Assembly (NCBI RefSeq): GCF_002100145.1
Contig: NZ_JXQD01000029.1
Location: 89,768-146,046, forward strand
Direction: 5' to 3'
Length of the DNA: 56,279 nt
Source of the DNA: Vibrio sp. qd031
GTDB lineage: Bacteria; Pseudomonadota; Gammaproteobacteria; Enterobacterales; Vibrionaceae
Below are positions 9,202-20,552 of this stretch, in pieces. The notes under the pieces are model-generated. The model saw nothing but the letters and a program-made list of their open reading frames with translations. It was not told where the DNA came from and searched no databases. Both the position numbers and the translations under genes were made by a program. The first letter of the stretch is position 1; every line of letters starts with the position of its first letter.

Positions 9202-9227
9202 CGAAACAGTTTTTGACGGAGTATTAA

Positions 9228-10442
9228 ATGAAACTGCCGATTTATTTAGATTATTCAGCGACTTGCCCAGTAGATCCTCGCGTTGCTGAAAAAATGGTCC
9301 AGTTCATGACTATGGACGGCACCTTTGGTAACCCTGCGTCGCGCTCTCACCGATACGGTTGGCAGGCGGAAGAAGCGGTCGACACCGCTCGTGAGCAGAT
9401 TGCCGATCTCATTAATGCCGATCCGCGCGAAATTGTCTTTACGTCTGGTGCAACTGAATCCGATAACTTGGCAATTAAAGGTGCAGCACACTTTTACGGT
9501 AAGAAAGGTAAGCACATCATTACCAGTAAAACCGAGCATAAAGCGGTGCTTGACCCATGTCGTCAACTTGAACGTGAAGGCTACGAAGTCACGTATTTAG
9601 AGCCTGAGACAAACGGCTTGATCGATCTTCAAAAACTGCAAGATGCAATGCGTGAAGATACGATCCTAGTATCGATTATGCATGTGAATAACGAAATTGG
9701 TGTAGTGCAAGATATCGCTGCAATGGGCGAAGTGTGTCGTGACCGCAAGATAATTTTGCATGTTGATGCTGCTCAATCTGCAGGTAAACTGCCTATTGAT
9801 GTTCAAGAAATGAAGGTCGACCTGATTTCATTCTCTGCCCATAAAATTTACGGCCCGAAAGGCATTGGTGCACTTTACGTTCGACGCAAGCCTCGCATTC
9901 GCTTAGAAGCACAAATGCACGGCGGTGGTCACGAGCGCGGTTTCCGTTCTGGTACGCTACCAACCCACCAAATTGTGGGTATGGGTGAAGCATTCCGTAT
10001 TGCAAAAGAAGACATGCAAAAAGATTACGACCATGCGCTAGCATTGCGTAATCGTTTGTGGAAAGGCGTCAATGAGATGGAAGCGGTAACGGTGAATGGT
10101 GATTTTGATCAGCGAGTCCCGCACAACCTAAACGTAAGCTTTGCGTTTGTTGAAGGCGAGTCACTGCTTATGTCACTAAAAGATCTCGCTGTATCGTCTG
10201 GCTCAGCTTGTACGTCTGCTAGTCTCGAACCATCGTACGTACTACGTGCACTTGGTTTAAACGACGAATTGGCACACAGTTCAGTTCGCTTCTCATTTGG
10301 TCGTTTCACCACGGAAGAAGAAATAGATTACGCTGTTGAACAAATCAAAACAGCCGTTAACAAATTACGCGACATGTCACCTCTATGGGATATGTATAAA
10401 GAGGGAGTTGATCTCGATACGGTTGAGTGGGCACACCACTAA
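9228..10442 (+). CDS. iscS: Cysteine desulfurase IscS
   Basis: IscS is a PLP enzyme that takes sulfur from cysteine and passes it to IscU and to tRNA thiolation enzymes. At 404 residues it has exactly the E. coli length, so the equivalents of the PLP lysine Lys206 ([10 protein letters not shown]) and the active cysteine Cys328 (SGSACTSAS) are in place. It lies 26 bp after iscR with a GACGGAG ribosome binding site. Confidence 0.98.
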   Translation: MKLPIYLDYSATCPVDPRVAEKMVQFMTMDGTFGNPASRSHRYGWQAEEAVDTAREQIADLINADPREIVFTSGATESDNLAIKGAAHFYGKKGKHIITSKTEHKAVLDPCRQLEREGYEVTYLEPETNGLIDLQKLQDAMREDTILVSIMHVNNEIGVVQDIAAMGEVCRDRKIILHVDAAQSAGKLPIDVQEMKVDLISFSAHKIYGPKGIGALYVRRKPRIRLEAQMHGGGHERGFRSGTLPTHQIVGMGEAFRIAKEDMQKDYDHALALRNRLWKGVNEMEAVTVNGDFDQRVPHNLNVSFAFVEGESLLMSLKDLAVSSGSACTSASLEPSYVLRALGLNDELAHSSVRFSFGRFTTEEEIDYAVEQIKTAVNKLRDMSPLWDMYKEGVDLDTVEWAHH

Positions 10443-10487
10443 TCCAATCACGTCGATCAACCAGATAGAGGAACTGAGGAATTAATC

Positions 10488-10868
10488 ATGGCATATAGTG
10501 AAAAAGTTTTAGACCACTACGAAAACCCACGCAACGTTGGTTCATTCGATAAGGAAGACCCAAATGTGGGCAGTGGCATGGTGGGTGCACCAGCTTGCGG
10601 TGATGTAATGAAGCTGCAAATCAAAGTGACACCTGAAGGCATCATTGAAGATGCAAAATTTAAGACCTATGGTTGTGGTTCTGCTATCGCATCAAGTTCC
10701 CTCGTCACCGAGTGGGTGAAAGGCAAGTCCGTGGACGAAGCTGCCGCAATTAAAAATGCTGAAATAGCAGAAGAACTTGAGCTACCTCCGGTAAAAGTTC
10801 ACTGTTCAATTCTTGCAGAAGACGCTATTAAAGCCGCTGTTGCGGATTACAAAAAGAAACACGATTAA
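10488..10868 (+). CDS. iscU: Fe-S cluster scaffold IscU
   Basis: IscU is the scaffold on which clusters are assembled from IscS sulfur before HscA/HscB release them. The 126-residue protein has the three cluster cysteines Cys37, Cys63 and Cys106. The LPPVK segment recognised by HscA lies just before Cys106. A hairpin separates it from iscA. Confidence 0.98.
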   Translation: MAYSEKVLDHYENPRNVGSFDKEDPNVGSGMVGAPACGDVMKLQIKVTPEGIIEDAKFKTYGCGSAIASSSLVTEWVKGKSVDEAAAIKNAEIAEELELPPVKVHCSILAEDAIKAAVADYKKKHD

Positions 10869-10880
10869 TCAATCCAAGTG

Positions 10881-10907
10881 GCTACCTCTGAGTGAGGTAG
10901 CTCCTTT
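10881..10907 (+). terminator. Intra-operon hairpin between iscU and iscA
   Basis: GCTACCTC-TGAGT-GAGGTAGC is a perfect 8-bp stem followed by TCCTTTTAG. It resembles a weak terminator or an mRNA stability element that could lower iscA-hscBA-fdx relative to iscRSU. Confidence 0.5.
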
Positions 10908-10931
10908 TAGAAATATATTACAGGTTGAAGT

Positions 10932-11255
10932 ATGGCCATTACACTTTCACAAGCAGCAGCAACTCGCGTCAAAGCCTTTTTAGAAAACCGTGGTAAAGGC
11001 GTAGGATTGCGTCTTGGCGTTAAAACCACAGGTTGCTCGGGGATGGCTTATGTTCTGGAATTTGTTGATGATCTCAACGAAGAAGACTCAGTATTTGAAG
11101 ACCAGGGTATTCGCGTAATCATTGACGCTAAAAGCCTAGTGTACTTAGACGGGACCGAGCTGGATTATGTGAAAGAAGGACTCAATGAAGGTTTCGAATT
11201 TAACAACCCCAATGCGAAAAGCGAATGTGGTTGTGGCGAAAGCTTTAACGTTTAG
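10932..11255 (+). CDS. iscA: A-type Fe-S carrier IscA
   Basis: IscA carries clusters or iron to target proteins. The 107-residue protein has the three conserved cysteines: one in TTGCSGMAY and two in the C-terminal CGCGESF. It sits after the iscU-iscA hairpin and 44 bp before hscB. Confidence 0.97.
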   Translation: MAITLSQAAATRVKAFLENRGKGVGLRLGVKTTGCSGMAYVLEFVDDLNEEDSVFEDQGIRVIIDAKSLVYLDGTELDYVKEGLNEGFEFNNPNAKSECGCGESFNV

Positions 11256-11299
11256 GTTGGCTTGACCACCTCGATCTAACTTTGGATGTTGTTGTATCG

Positions 11300-11815
11300 A
11301 TGAATCATTTTGAACTCTTTGGGCTACCGCTTCAGTTTCAACTGGATGGTAGCCTTCTTTCTTCTAGCTTCCGTGACTTGCAGCGCCAATTTCACCCAGA
11401 CAACTTTGCGTCTCAGGGTGATCGTGAGCAGTTAAAGGCCGTGCAAAAAGCATCGCAAATTAACGATGCCTACCGGATACTAAAATCCCCGATTTTACGC
11501 GCAGAATATTTGCTGTCTTTGCACGGTGTGGATATTCGAGGCGAACAGCAAACTTTGCAAGATCCTCTGTTCTTAATGGAGCAAATGGAACTACGAGAAG
11601 AGCTAGAATCTATTGCAGAAGGACCTGAGCCAGAAGACGGCTTATTTGACTTTGACGCCAAGGTGCGGAAAATGCATAAAAGCGCGTTAAACACCGTGCA
11701 AGACCTACTTGAGCAATCTGCTTGGGATGAGGCTGCCGATGGTGTTCGCAAGCTTAAGTTTATCGAAAAATTAGCACATGAAGTGGAACGCGTCGAAGAG
11801 AGTCTACTCGATTAA
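11300..11815 (+). CDS. hscB: Fe-S co-chaperone HscB
   Basis: HscB is the J-domain partner that brings IscU to HscA and stimulates its ATPase. The HPD motif is at residues 32-34, and the C-terminal half is the helical IscU-binding domain. A TTG at 11282 extends the frame six codons, but the ATG at 11300 gives [10 protein letters not shown] and 171 residues, the E. coli length. Confidence 0.96.
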   Translation: MNHFELFGLPLQFQLDGSLLSSSFRDLQRQFHPDNFASQGDREQLKAVQKASQINDAYRILKSPILRAEYLLSLHGVDIRGEQQTLQDPLFLMEQMELREELESIAEGPEPEDGLFDFDAKVRKMHKSALNTVQDLLEQSAWDEAADGVRKLKFIEKLAHEVERVEESLLD

Positions 11816-11850
11816 CGACCTCCATTTCGGTATTTAACACTAGGATAGTC

Positions 11851-13701
11851 ATGCCTTTACTTCAAATTGCCGAACCAGGACAAAGCTCGGCGCCACACCA
11901 ACATAAGCTTGCCGCAGGTATTGACCTCGGAACCACAAACTCTCTGGTTGCCACCGTACGCAGTGGCGAAGCTAAGCCACTATTAGACAGTCAAGGCCGT
12001 GCCACGTTACCATCGGTAGTCCATTATACTCCTACAAGCGTGGACCTTGGATTTGATGCATTGGCGCATTCCGAAACCGATCCTCAAAACACGGTTGTAT
12101 CGGTGAAGCGTTTAATGGGGCGCTCTTTAAGCGACGTAAGCGCGCGTTATCCAAATCTGCCTTATTCAATGGTCTCAAGTGATAACGGTTTGCCGGTATT
12201 GCAAACGTCGGCGGGTGACAAAAACCCGATTCAAGTCTCTGCTGATATTCTTAAAGCATTAGCCAAGCGCGCTGAGACAGCTTTAGAGGGTGAGCTGACG
12301 GGAGTCGTCATTACCGTGCCGGCTTACTTCGATGATGCGCAACGTGCGGGGACAAAAGATGCTGCCAAATTAGCAGGTCTAACGGTTTTACGCTTGTTGA
12401 ATGAACCAACTGCAGCCGCTATCGCCTATGGGCTAGATTCAGGTCAAGAGGGCATTATTGCCGTTTATGATCTTGGTGGTGGAACCTTCGATATCTCTAT
12501 TCTTCGCCTATCTAAAGGGGTGTTTGAAGTGTTAGCGACTGGGGGTGATTCAGCCTTAGGTGGTGATGACTTTGACCATCTATTAGTTGAGCACATTCAG
12601 CAGCAAATGGGTAAGCTTAGCTTGAATGCTCATGAACGCCGTGCAGTGACTCATGCTGCGACACAAGCAAAAATAGATTTGTCGAACAATGAGGTTGCTT
12701 CTATCTCGGTGTTGGGCTGGGAAGGGCAAATTTCTCGCGAGCAGTTTGACGATATCATTCGCCCACTTATTAAAAAGACGTTGCTTGCCAGTCGTAAAAC
12801 CCTTCGTGATGCACAGGTGGATAGCGACGACGTTATGCAAGTGGTCATGGTGGGGGGGTCAACTCGTACTCCTCTTGTTCGGTCTATGGTGGGTGAGTTT
12901 TTTGATAAACAGCCGTTAACCAGCATTAACCCAGATGAAGTTGTCGCCATTGGTGCGGCAATTCAGGCAGACATTCTGGCTGGCAATAAACCCGACTCAG
13001 AAATGCTACTGCTCGACGTATTGCCGCTGTCATTAGGCATTGAAACTATGGGTGGCTTGGTAGAGAAAATCATTCCAAGAAACACCACGATTCCTGTAGC
13101 CCGAGCGCAAGAATTTACCACCTTTAAGCATGGACAAACCGCGATGACGGTACACACTGTGCAAGGTGAGCGCGAGATGGTTGATGATTGTCGTTCATTG
13201 GCCAAATTTACCCTCAAAGGTATTCCGCCAATGGCCGCAGGCGCTGCGCATATTCGCGTAACCTATCAAGTGGATGCTGACGGTTTATTGTCCGTGACGG
13301 CTATGGAAAAGAGCACCGGAGTGCAAGCTGAGATTCAAGTGAAACCGTCATATGGACTCAGCGATGACGAGGTGGCTCGAATGCTTAAAGAGTCGATGAG
13401 TCACGCACAACAAGACATGCAGACCAGAGCTCTTGCCGAGCAGCGCGTAGAGGCTGACCGTGTTATTGAAGACCTACTTGCGGCCATGTCGCAAGATGGG
13501 GATGAGCTGCTTAGCGACGAAGAGCGCAATACGTTAATTAAGTCCATTGAGGCACTTATTGAACTGCGTAATGGTCAGGATACTGGCGCCATCGAAACAG
13601 GCATCAAGCAAACCGATAAAGCCAGCCAAGAGTTTGCATCACGCCGAATGGACAAATCGATTCGTCAGGCCTTAGCGGGCCAGAAAGTCGAAGATATTTA
13701 A
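11851..13701 (+). CDS. hscA: Fe-S assembly chaperone HscA
   Basis: HscA is an Hsp70-class ATPase that binds the LPPVK segment of IscU and drives cluster transfer. The 616-residue protein has the Hsp70 nucleotide motifs [18 protein letters not shown] and [11 protein letters not shown], followed by the substrate-binding domain. The length equals that of E. coli HscA. Confidence 0.97.
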   Translation: MPLLQIAEPGQSSAPHQHKLAAGIDLGTTNSLVATVRSGEAKPLLDSQGRATLPSVVHYTPTSVDLGFDALAHSETDPQNTVVSVKRLMGRSLSDVSARYPNLPYSMVSSDNGLPVLQTSAGDKNPIQVSADILKALAKRAETALEGELTGVVITVPAYFDDAQRAGTKDAAKLAGLTVLRLLNEPTAAAIAYGLDSGQEGIIAVYDLGGGTFDISILRLSKGVFEVLATGGDSALGGDDFDHLLVEHIQQQMGKLSLNAHERRAVTHAATQAKIDLSNNEVASISVLGWEGQISREQFDDIIRPLIKKTLLASRKTLRDAQVDSDDVMQVVMVGGSTRTPLVRSMVGEFFDKQPLTSINPDEVVAIGAAIQADILAGNKPDSEMLLLDVLPLSLGIETMGGLVEKIIPRNTTIPVARAQEFTTFKHGQTAMTVHTVQGEREMVDDCRSLAKFTLKGIPPMAAGAAHIRVTYQVDADGLLSVTAMEKSTGVQAEIQVKPSYGLSDDEVARMLKESMSHAQQDMQTRALAEQRVEADRVIEDLLAAMSQDGDELLSDEERNTLIKSIEALIELRNGQDTGAIETGIKQTDKASQEFASRRMDKSIRQALAGQKVEDI

Positions 13702-13721
13702 GTTTTAGGGAACGTTTTAAC

Positions 13722-14060
13722 ATGCCGAAGATTATAGTTTTACCTCATGATGAGTTGTGCCCAGAAGGTGCAGTACTAGAAGCCAATAGTGGCGAAACCG
13801 TCCTCGACGTAGCCTTAAAAAATGGCATTGGCATTGAGCACGCATGTGAAAAATCATGTGCGTGTACAACGTGCCATATTGTGGTTCGTGAAGGGTTTGA
13901 CTCGTTGGACGAAAGCGATGAGTTGGAAGATGACATGCTGGATAAAGCTTGGGGCCTTGAGCCTGAGTCGCGTCTTGGCTGTCAGGCTAAGGTGACCGAT
14001 GAGGATCTTGTTGTAGAGATACCAAAGTACACGCTTAACCATGCGTCAGAAGATCATTAA
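13722..14060 (+). CDS. fdx: [2Fe-2S] ferredoxin of the isc operon
   Basis: Fdx supplies electrons during cluster assembly on IscU. The 112-residue adrenodoxin-type ferredoxin has the cluster ligands Cys42, Cys48, Cys51 and Cys87. Its last codons (GCG TCA GAA GAT CAT TAA) are repeated directly after the stop, a tandem duplication of 19 bp. Confidence 0.97.
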   Translation: MPKIIVLPHDELCPEGAVLEANSGETVLDVALKNGIGIEHACEKSCACTTCHIVVREGFDSLDESDELEDDMLDKAWGLEPESRLGCQAKVTDEDLVVEIPKYTLNHASEDH

Positions 14061-14078
14061 CGCGTCAGAAGATCATTA
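14043..14078 (+). repeat. 19-bp tandem duplication at the end of fdx
   Basis: GCGTCAGAAGATCATTA occurs at 14043-14059 and again at 14062-14078, a period of 19 bp. The first copy encodes the fdx C-terminus and stop and the second is non-coding. It looks like a recent slippage duplication. Confidence 0.85.
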
Positions 14079-14131
14079 GCACTCTTTAGCGAGAGCGTTT
14101 CAAGAGTAAAGGACTATATTGAGGAGCGACC

Positions 14132-14332
14132 ATGAGTTTAAAGTGGATAGATAGCCGAGATATTGCGATTGAGTTGGTGGATAAGTTTCCGGATGTAGAG
14201 CCAACCTCGGTTCGTTTTACCGACCTACACCAATGGGTGATGGAGTTGGAGGGATTTGATGATGATCCCAACCATTCTAATGAGAAAATACTAGAAGCCA
14301 TTGTTATGTGCTGGTTAGATGAACGAGACTAG
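14132..14332 (+). CDS. iscX: Fe-S assembly protein IscX
   Basis: IscX is a small acidic protein that binds IscS and iron and tunes cluster assembly. The 66-residue product has the family features: [13 protein letters not shown] at the start, the acidic FDDDP segment and the C-terminal AIVMCWLDE. It is the last gene of the isc operon before a strong terminator. Confidence 0.96.
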   Translation: MSLKWIDSRDIAIELVDKFPDVEPTSVRFTDLHQWVMELEGFDDDPNHSNEKILEAIVMCWLDERD

Positions 14333-14366
14333 CGTTAAATAATGTAACTTAGTTAACAAAAATTAA

Positions 14367-14396
14367 TAAAAAGCGAGGCGTAGGCCTCGCTTTTTA
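14367..14396 (+). terminator. Terminator after iscX
   Basis: AAAAAGCGAGGC-GTA-GGCCTCGCTTTTT is a strong stem with a T-run. It ends the isc operon. Confidence 0.9.
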
Positions 14397-14492
14397 TATT
14401 TCTGACACCATATCTAGGCATAATAGCCGATCTAATTTGGCTAAATACATGTAAATAAGGCGCCGATGCAAGAGCGCTTACAAGGAGACTCC

Positions 14493-15785
14493 ATGTCATC
14501 ACTGATGAACATAACACTGACCAATCAAAGCGCGGGCCCACAATGGGGCGATAACGCTATTCTTTCGTTCAATGATCAAGGTGCATCCATTCACCTTAAT
14601 GACTCTCACGACTTAGGTGCGATTCAAAAAGCTGCCCGAAAACTGGATGGGCAAGGTATCCGCGAGCTTCATCTACAAGGTGAAAGTTGGGATCTAGAAG
14701 AAGTATGGGCGTTTTATCAAGGCTATCGTAACCCCAAAAAACACGGCAAAGTCTCTTGGGACGCACTATCTAATGACGCGCAAGCAGAGCTTGAGGCTCG
14801 CATTAAAGCATCAGATTGGACACGAGATATCATCAACAAAACAGGTGAAGAGGTTGCACCACGCCAATTAGCAACCATGGCGGCAGAGTTTATTAAGTCG
14901 CTGTCACCAGAGCATGTGAAATACAAAATTGTAAAAGACAAAGATCTTCTTACTGAAGGGTGGGAAGGCATTTATGCTGTCGGTCGAGGCTCAGACAGAA
15001 CGTCGGCAATGCTGCAACTGGATTACAACCCGACTGGTGACGAAAACGCACCCGTATTTGCCTGTCTAGTAGGTAAAGGGATCACTTTTGATTCAGGCGG
15101 TTATAGCCTAAAACCTTCTGACTTTATGACGTCGATGAAAGCCGATATGGGCGGAGCCGCAACAGCAACGGGTGGTATGGCGTTGTCGATAATGCGTGGC
15201 TTAAATAAACGCGTGAAACTGATTTTGTGTTGCGCGGAGAATATGGTCTCGGGACGTGCATTGAAGTTGGGCGATGTGATCACCTATAAAAACGGTAAAA
15301 CGGTCGAGATAATGAACACCGATGCCGAAGGTCGCTTAGTATTGGCCGATGGCTTAATGTACGCTTCTGCTCAAAACCCTGAGTTTATTGTTGATTGTGC
15401 GACCTTAACAGGTGCGGCTAAAAACGCACTGGGTAACGATTATCATGCGCTAATGTCTTTCGACGATGCGCTTGCGGAAGTGGCACTAAAGAGTGCCAAT
15501 GATGAAAAAGAAGGCATGTGGCGTCTGCCATTGGCCGACTTCCACCGTGGCATGTTGCCTTCAAACTTTGCTGATTTGTCCAACATCGGCAGTGGCGATT
15601 ACTCGCCTGGTGCAAGCACTGCGGCAGCGTTTCTGTCTTACTTTGTCGACGATTATAAAAACAATTGGATGCACGTTGACTGCGCGGCCACGTACCGTAA
15701 GTCTTCGACCGATAAATGGTCTGCAGGTGCAACGGGTGTCGGTATCCGTACGCTAGCCAATATTTTGCACACTAAAGCTCAATAG
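14493..15785 (+). CDS. pepB: Peptidase B (leucyl aminopeptidase family)
   Basis: PepB is a cytosolic manganese-dependent aminopeptidase of the M17 family. The 430-residue protein has the family signature NTDAEGRL followed by VLADGL, and the metal region [14 protein letters not shown]. The frame opens at 14466, but the ATG at 14493 follows AAGGAG at good distance and gives an E. coli-like N-terminus. It lies between iscX and ndk in the conserved order. Confidence 0.95.
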   Translation: MSSLMNITLTNQSAGPQWGDNAILSFNDQGASIHLNDSHDLGAIQKAARKLDGQGIRELHLQGESWDLEEVWAFYQGYRNPKKHGKVSWDALSNDAQAELEARIKASDWTRDIINKTGEEVAPRQLATMAAEFIKSLSPEHVKYKIVKDKDLLTEGWEGIYAVGRGSDRTSAMLQLDYNPTGDENAPVFACLVGKGITFDSGGYSLKPSDFMTSMKADMGGAATATGGMALSIMRGLNKRVKLILCCAENMVSGRALKLGDVITYKNGKTVEIMNTDAEGRLVLADGLMYASAQNPEFIVDCATLTGAAKNALGNDYHALMSFDDALAEVALKSANDEKEGMWRLPLADFHRGMLPSNFADLSNIGSGDYSPGASTAAAFLSYFVDDYKNNWMHVDCAATYRKSSTDKWSAGATGVGIRTLANILHTKAQ

Positions 15786-15867
15786 CTTTTACTCTTGATG
15801 ATCCCTATGCGGTTGGTGAGCTGTCGTGCTTAACAGGTCAACAATCGCTACATTGAGACTGAACACA

Positions 15868-15889
15868 CTAGATAACTGTGGTTATCTAG
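15868..15889. other. Perfect hairpin in the pepB-ndk gap
   Basis: CTAGATAAC-TGTG-GTTATCTAG is a perfect 9-bp stem 31 bases before ndk. No T-run follows, so it is more likely an mRNA leader structure than a terminator. Confidence 0.4.
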
Positions 15890-15920
15890 AAAAGCCAACA
15901 AAGTATAAAAAGGAATTGAA

Positions 15921-16346
15921 ATGGCGATTGAAAAAACATTTTCTATAGTGAAGCCTGATGCGGTAAAGCGTAACTTGATTGGAGAAATCTACAACCGTTT
16001 TGAGAAAGCGGGACTGCAGATTGTTGCCTCTAAGATGGTTCACCTCACAGAAGAACAAGCAAGTGGATTTTACGCTGAGCATGACGGCAAACCCTTTTTT
16101 AAAGACTTGAAAGCGTTTATGACGTCTGGCCCAATTATGGTTCAGGTTCTGGAAGGGGAAAATGCGATTTCTCGCTACCGTGAATTGATGGGTAAAACCA
16201 ATCCAGAAGAAGCCGCGTGTGGAACGATTCGTGCCGACTTTGCACTGAGTATGCGCCATAACTCAGTACACGGCTCGGATAGCCCAGAGTCTGCGGCTCG
16301 TGAAATAGAGTTTTTCTTTGCACCATCAGAAATCTGCCCACGTTAA
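15921..16346 (+). CDS. ndk: Nucleoside diphosphate kinase
   Basis: Ndk transfers the gamma phosphate between nucleoside triphosphates and diphosphates through a phosphohistidine. The 141-residue protein has the active His117 in [12 protein letters not shown], and the N-terminal [11 protein letters not shown] is intact. It has its own ribosome binding site (AAAAAGGAA) and a terminator after it. Confidence 0.97.
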   Translation: MAIEKTFSIVKPDAVKRNLIGEIYNRFEKAGLQIVASKMVHLTEEQASGFYAEHDGKPFFKDLKAFMTSGPIMVQVLEGENAISRYRELMGKTNPEEAACGTIRADFALSMRHNSVHGSDSPESAAREIEFFFAPSEICPR

Positions 16347-16372
16347 TTTCTAGAATGATGAGCGCTATACTT

Positions 16373-16407
16373 AAAGGTCAGTCACTTAGGTGACCGGCCT
16401 TTTTTTG
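16373..16407 (+). terminator. Terminator after ndk
   Basis: AAAGGTCAGTCAC-TTAG-GTGACCGGCCTTT forms a 13-bp stem with one mismatch and is followed by a T7 run. Confidence 0.85.
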
Positions 16408-16520
16408 TGGGCATTCTCACCCTTGTTGTCGGTGACCAAACCCTGTACAATTCGCGCCCTATTTAGACTGAGACTGCGATGACAGCAGACTCAACCAATC
16501 TCGAGAACGAAAGAGGCAAC

Positions 16521-17639
16521 ATGACTCAAGCGAAAGTGAATTTGATGGATCTTGACCGTAATGGACTTCGTCAATACTTTACCGAAGATCTCGGTGAAAA
16601 AGCCTTTCGTGCCGAACAGGTGATGAAGTGGATATACCACTACGGTATTGATAACTTCGACGAAATGACTAACCTCAATAAGAAGCTACGCGAAAAGCTA
16701 AAGCGTGTGGCAGAGGTAAAAGCACCTGTCGTGTCTGCAGCCCAGCATTCATCGGACGGAACGATCAAGTGGGCCATGCGCGTAGGAGATCAAGACGTCG
16801 AGACGGTGTACATTCCTGATGAAGATCGAGCGACACTGTGCGTGTCGTCGCAAGTTGGTTGTGCTCTAGAGTGCAAGTTTTGCTCAACTGCGCAGCAAGG
16901 GTTTAATCGTAACCTCCGAGTGTCTGAAATTATTGGACAAGTGTGGCGCGCAGCGAGAGAGATTGGTCTGCAAAAAGACACAGGTCGCCGCCCGATCACC
17001 AATGTTGTTATGATGGGCATGGGCGAGCCACTGCTCAATATGAAAAACCTTATCCCAGCGCTAGAGCTTATGCTGGATGATCTGGGTTTTGGGTTGTCAA
17101 AGCGTCGTGTAACAGTATCTACATCGGGTGTTGTGTCTGGATTGGATCAGATGACCGGCACTATAGACGTTGCGTTAGCCATTTCTTTGCACGCGCCGAC
17201 AGACGAGTTGCGCAGTGAAATTATGCCAATTAACGACCGTTGGAATATTCAAGACTTTTTAGGGTCCGTACGTCGTTATATTGAATCGTCTAATGCCAAC
17301 CGAGGCAAGGTCACGGTCGAATATATCTTGTTGGATCATGTCAATGACGACATGGAACATGCAAGGCAGCTCGCAGACTTGCTAAAAGATACCCCAGCCA
17401 AAGTCAATTTGATTCCATTTAACCCTTATCCTGGTTCACCTTATAAGAAGCCAAGTAATTCGCGCATCGACCGTTTTATGAAAACATTGATGCAGTACGA
17501 TTTCACGGTGACGGTTCGTAAAACTCGTGGCGATGACATCGATGCAGCCTGTGGTCAACTGGTTGGTGATGTGATCGACCGCACTAAGCGAACAAAACAG
17601 TTGAAAAGCGCGGAACCAATTGAAGTTAAGTCTCTCTAA
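16521..17639 (+). CDS. rlmN: Dual-specificity RNA methyltransferase RlmN
   Basis: RlmN is a radical SAM enzyme that makes 2-methyladenosine at 23S rRNA A2503 and at A37 of some tRNAs. The CX3CX2C cluster motif is at Cys114, Cys118 and Cys121, and the methyl-carrying cysteine lies in DAACGQL near the C-terminus. The frame opens at 16479, but the ATG at 16521 follows AAAGAGG, so I prefer 372 residues. The longer 386-residue form cannot be excluded. Confidence 0.95.
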   Translation: MTQAKVNLMDLDRNGLRQYFTEDLGEKAFRAEQVMKWIYHYGIDNFDEMTNLNKKLREKLKRVAEVKAPVVSAAQHSSDGTIKWAMRVGDQDVETVYIPDEDRATLCVSSQVGCALECKFCSTAQQGFNRNLRVSEIIGQVWRAAREIGLQKDTGRRPITNVVMMGMGEPLLNMKNLIPALELMLDDLGFGLSKRRVTVSTSGVVSGLDQMTGTIDVALAISLHAPTDELRSEIMPINDRWNIQDFLGSVRRYIESSNANRGKVTVEYILLDHVNDDMEHARQLADLLKDTPAKVNLIPFNPYPGSPYKKPSNSRIDRFMKTLMQYDFTVTVRKTRGDDIDAACGQLVGDVIDRTKRTKQLKSAEPIEVKSL

Positions 17640-17695
17640 ACTCTGAGAGATTCCTAAAAATGAGCTCTGCGTCCAATTTTACGTAGGTAAGCTCA

Positions 17696-18415
17696 ATGTT
17701 TAGAAGATTGATAACCATTTTTATTGTCAGTACTTCGGTAGGCTGTGTTACAGTGACAGAGCCTGTCGCTGAGGTCGATAATAAAAAAGCTGCGATTTCA
17801 AGAATTGAACTAGGTTTCAACTACTTAGAATCTGGTGATAGTGCAAAAGCTAAGCAAAATTTTACTAAAGCTATGCGAGTTGCTCCCGAGTTAGCTGCTA
17901 GCCATTTGGCCATTGCCTACTATTATCAAAGCGTCGGCGAGCTGAACAAAACACATGCAGCCTATCTGCGAGGTATTGCAACGGTTCAGCAACGGGGTGA
18001 TTTATACAATAATTACGGAGCATTTCTCTGCTCGCAGAGAGAATACGAGCAAGCGCTGCACTATTTCGAACAAGCGATTGCTCAGCCTGATTACTATCAG
18101 ACAGCGGCCAGTTATGAAAACGCCGGGTTATGCGCATTACAAGCAGAAGATAAACAACAAGCATTCGAGTTTTTCCAGCGTGCGACTGAACATCAACCGC
18201 TCCGCTTTCAAGCCACGTTGCAGTTAGCGAAACTGGAAATAGCACAGGGTGATCGAGCTAATGCTAGGCTTAGATTACATAGGTTTCATCAAAGGTACGG
18301 GTACCACGTTAATAGCATTACATTGTTGATAGAACTAGAAAAACAAGCTGACAATTGGAGTATGGTGGATAGATATCAGCACCTTCTCGAGCGACAACTA
18401 CCCGTATCGCAGTAA
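17696..18415 (+). CDS. pilW: Type IV pilus biogenesis lipoprotein PilW/PilF
   Basis: This outer-membrane pilotin with TPR repeats helps assemble the PilQ secretin. The 239-residue protein starts with a short signal peptide ending in the lipobox TSVGC. TPR helices then run from about residue 35 (SRIELGFNYLESGDSAKAKQNFTKA). It lies in the conserved rlmN-pilW-rodZ-ispG order. Confidence 0.9.
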   Translation: MFRRLITIFIVSTSVGCVTVTEPVAEVDNKKAAISRIELGFNYLESGDSAKAKQNFTKAMRVAPELAASHLAIAYYYQSVGELNKTHAAYLRGIATVQQRGDLYNNYGAFLCSQREYEQALHYFEQAIAQPDYYQTAASYENAGLCALQAEDKQQAFEFFQRATEHQPLRFQATLQLAKLEIAQGDRANARLRLHRFHQRYGYHVNSITLLIELEKQADNWSMVDRYQHLLERQLPVSQ

Positions 18416-18433
18416 TATCAAAACAGATAATTC

Positions 18434-19411
18434 ATGAACGAACAGAGTCAACTGCACGATAACGCAGAACAGCAAACAGAACAGTCTCAAACTCCTCCAA
18501 TTGAGTTGGCGGGTGATTTATTGCGAAAGCAACGTCTTGCGCTTGGCATGAGCCAGAAACAGGTCGCCGATCGACTTAGATTACGGGAAACCACCATCGA
18601 CGCGATCGATAAAAATGAATTCGACCTCGGGCAAGTCGACACCTTTGTGAAAGGGTATTTGCGCTCTTATGCAAAAATTGTCGGCCTTAAAGAGCACGAT
18701 GTGCTTGCCGCCTACGAACAGCACAATCCAAGTGCAGCGGGCGATTCTGCCTTGCAAAGCTTTTCTAGAAAAACCAAGAACGAAAAGCACGACAATAACT
18801 TGATGCGATTAACCTATGTGATCGTCTTCATCTTAATTGGTATATCTTCACTGTGGTGGTGGCAAAGCCAGCAAAACAACGGTGTAGAAATAGACGCGCC
18901 GCAAGAAATGGTCAACGAACAAAGCAACTTAGCTTTAGAGTCTGAACCCGTTGTTGAAATCTCCGCTCCTGCCTCTAATGAACCTGCTTCTCCGAGTATC
19001 GACCGTGATGCTCAGCAGCGTGAAGCCAGTGTCATTGAACAAGACACTCAACCAGAATCGGTTACCGAACAATCAGAGCAAGAAGCAGAAGTTGCACAAG
19101 CACCTGCAGAGATCGTTGAAGAAGTTGTTGCTCAAACTGAGAGTCCAGAGCCACAAGCACCTGTTGAAGTCTCATCGAGTGAGCTTTTTATGACGTTTAC
19201 GGCTGACTGCTGGATCCAAGTCAAAGATGCCACAGGAAAAGTGCTGTCTACCGGGGTTAAAAAAGCAGGCAACAGTTTCTCATTAGATGGAGAAAAGCCC
19301 TACAGCATTATTTTAGGTGCTCCAGAAGGTGTGGAAATGCGATTAGCAAGTGAACCCGTCGACCTTTCTGGGTATACTGCCGGTAAAGTAGCCCGATTTA
19401 CATTACCTTAA
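18434..19411 (+). CDS. rodZ: Cytoskeleton protein RodZ
   Basis: RodZ links MreB filaments to the cell-wall elongation machinery. The 325-residue protein has a cytoplasmic helix-turn-helix domain (about 27-95), one membrane segment (about 122-141, [15 protein letters not shown]), a long periplasmic linker rich in Glu, Gln, Pro and Ser, and a C-terminal DUF4115 beta domain (from about residue 255). It ends five bases before ispG. Confidence 0.93.
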   Translation: MNEQSQLHDNAEQQTEQSQTPPIELAGDLLRKQRLALGMSQKQVADRLRLRETTIDAIDKNEFDLGQVDTFVKGYLRSYAKIVGLKEHDVLAAYEQHNPSAAGDSALQSFSRKTKNEKHDNNLMRLTYVIVFILIGISSLWWWQSQQNNGVEIDAPQEMVNEQSNLALESEPVVEISAPASNEPASPSIDRDAQQREASVIEQDTQPESVTEQSEQEAEVAQAPAEIVEEVVAQTESPEPQAPVEVSSSELFMTFTADCWIQVKDATGKVLSTGVKKAGNSFSLDGEKPYSIILGAPEGVEMRLASEPVDLSGYTAGKVARFTLP

Positions 19412-19415
19412 CGAT

Positions 19416-20540
19416 ATGCAATACGAATCTCCTATAAAACGTCGCCCATCGACTCGAATTTACGTGGGCGATGTGCCTATTGGTGACGGTGCTCCAATTG
19501 CCGTTCAATCAATGACAAATACACGCACCACGGATGTAGACGCAACCGTGGCTCAAATACGCTCGTTGGAGAAAGTAGGGGCAGACATTGTTCGTGTCTC
19601 CGTGCCAACGATGGAAGCGGCCGAAGCATTCAAGCAGATCAAACAGCAAGTTGCTGTCCCGTTAGTGGCCGATATTCACTTTGACTATCGCATTGCATTA
19701 AAAGTGGCGGAGTATGGCGTGGATTGCCTTCGTATTAATCCGGGTAACATCGGTAACGAAGCACGCATACGCTCGGTTGTTGATTGCGCTCGTGATAAAA
19801 ATATTCCTATCCGTATCGGTGTTAATGGCGGATCGTTAGAAAAAGATCTTCAACTTAAATATGGCGAGCCTACTCCCGAAGCGTTGGTTGAGTCTGCAAT
19901 GCGCCATGTCGACATTTTAGACAGACTGAACTTTGATCAGTTTAAGATCAGTGTGAAAGCGTCTGACGTGTTTCTTGCTGTCGAATCGTATCGTTTATTG
20001 GCTCAAAAAATTGACCAACCTTTGCATTTGGGGATCACCGAAGCCGGTGGTGCTCGAGCAGGTGCAGTTAAATCGTCGGTTGGGTTAGGTATGTTACTGG
20101 CAGAGGGGATTGGCGACACATTGCGTATTTCTCTTGCCGCAGACCCTGTCGAAGAGATCAAAGTTGGCTTTGATATTCTAAAATCACTTAGAATTCGCTC
20201 ACGCGGGATTAACTTCATTGCGTGCCCGAGCTGTTCTCGACAAGAGTTCGATGTGATAGGCACTGTAAATGCCCTTGAGGAGCGTCTGGAAGACATCATC
20301 ACACCATTGGACGTGTCCATTATAGGGTGTGTAGTCAACGGTCCAGGTGAAGCGGAAGTGTCTCACCTTGGATTGGCAGGAAGCCATCGAAAAAGCGCAT
20401 TTTACGAGGACGGTAAGCGTCAAAAAGAGCGCTTTGACAATGACAATTTGGTCGATCAGTTAGAAGCAAAAATTCGCGCAAAAGCTGCGCAAATGGACGA
20501 GAGTAATCGCATTGACGTGAATCTCGTTGATACACAGTAA
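19416..20540 (+). CDS. ispG: 4-hydroxy-3-methylbut-2-enyl diphosphate synthase (IspG)
   Basis: IspG is the [4Fe-4S] enzyme that makes HMBPP in the MEP isoprenoid pathway. The 374-residue protein has the cluster ligands in ACPSCSRQ and in the [10 protein letters not shown] segment. The TIM-barrel N-terminal domain carries [10 protein letters not shown]. It is tightly packed between rodZ and hisS. Confidence 0.97.
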   Translation: MQYESPIKRRPSTRIYVGDVPIGDGAPIAVQSMTNTRTTDVDATVAQIRSLEKVGADIVRVSVPTMEAAEAFKQIKQQVAVPLVADIHFDYRIALKVAEYGVDCLRINPGNIGNEARIRSVVDCARDKNIPIRIGVNGGSLEKDLQLKYGEPTPEALVESAMRHVDILDRLNFDQFKISVKASDVFLAVESYRLLAQKIDQPLHLGITEAGGARAGAVKSSVGLGMLLAEGIGDTLRISLAADPVEEIKVGFDILKSLRIRSRGINFIACPSCSRQEFDVIGTVNALEERLEDIITPLDVSIIGCVVNGPGEAEVSHLGLAGSHRKSAFYEDGKRQKERFDNDNLVDQLEAKIRAKAAQMDESNRIDVNLVDTQ

Positions 20541-20552
20541 TTGGACAGTAAA

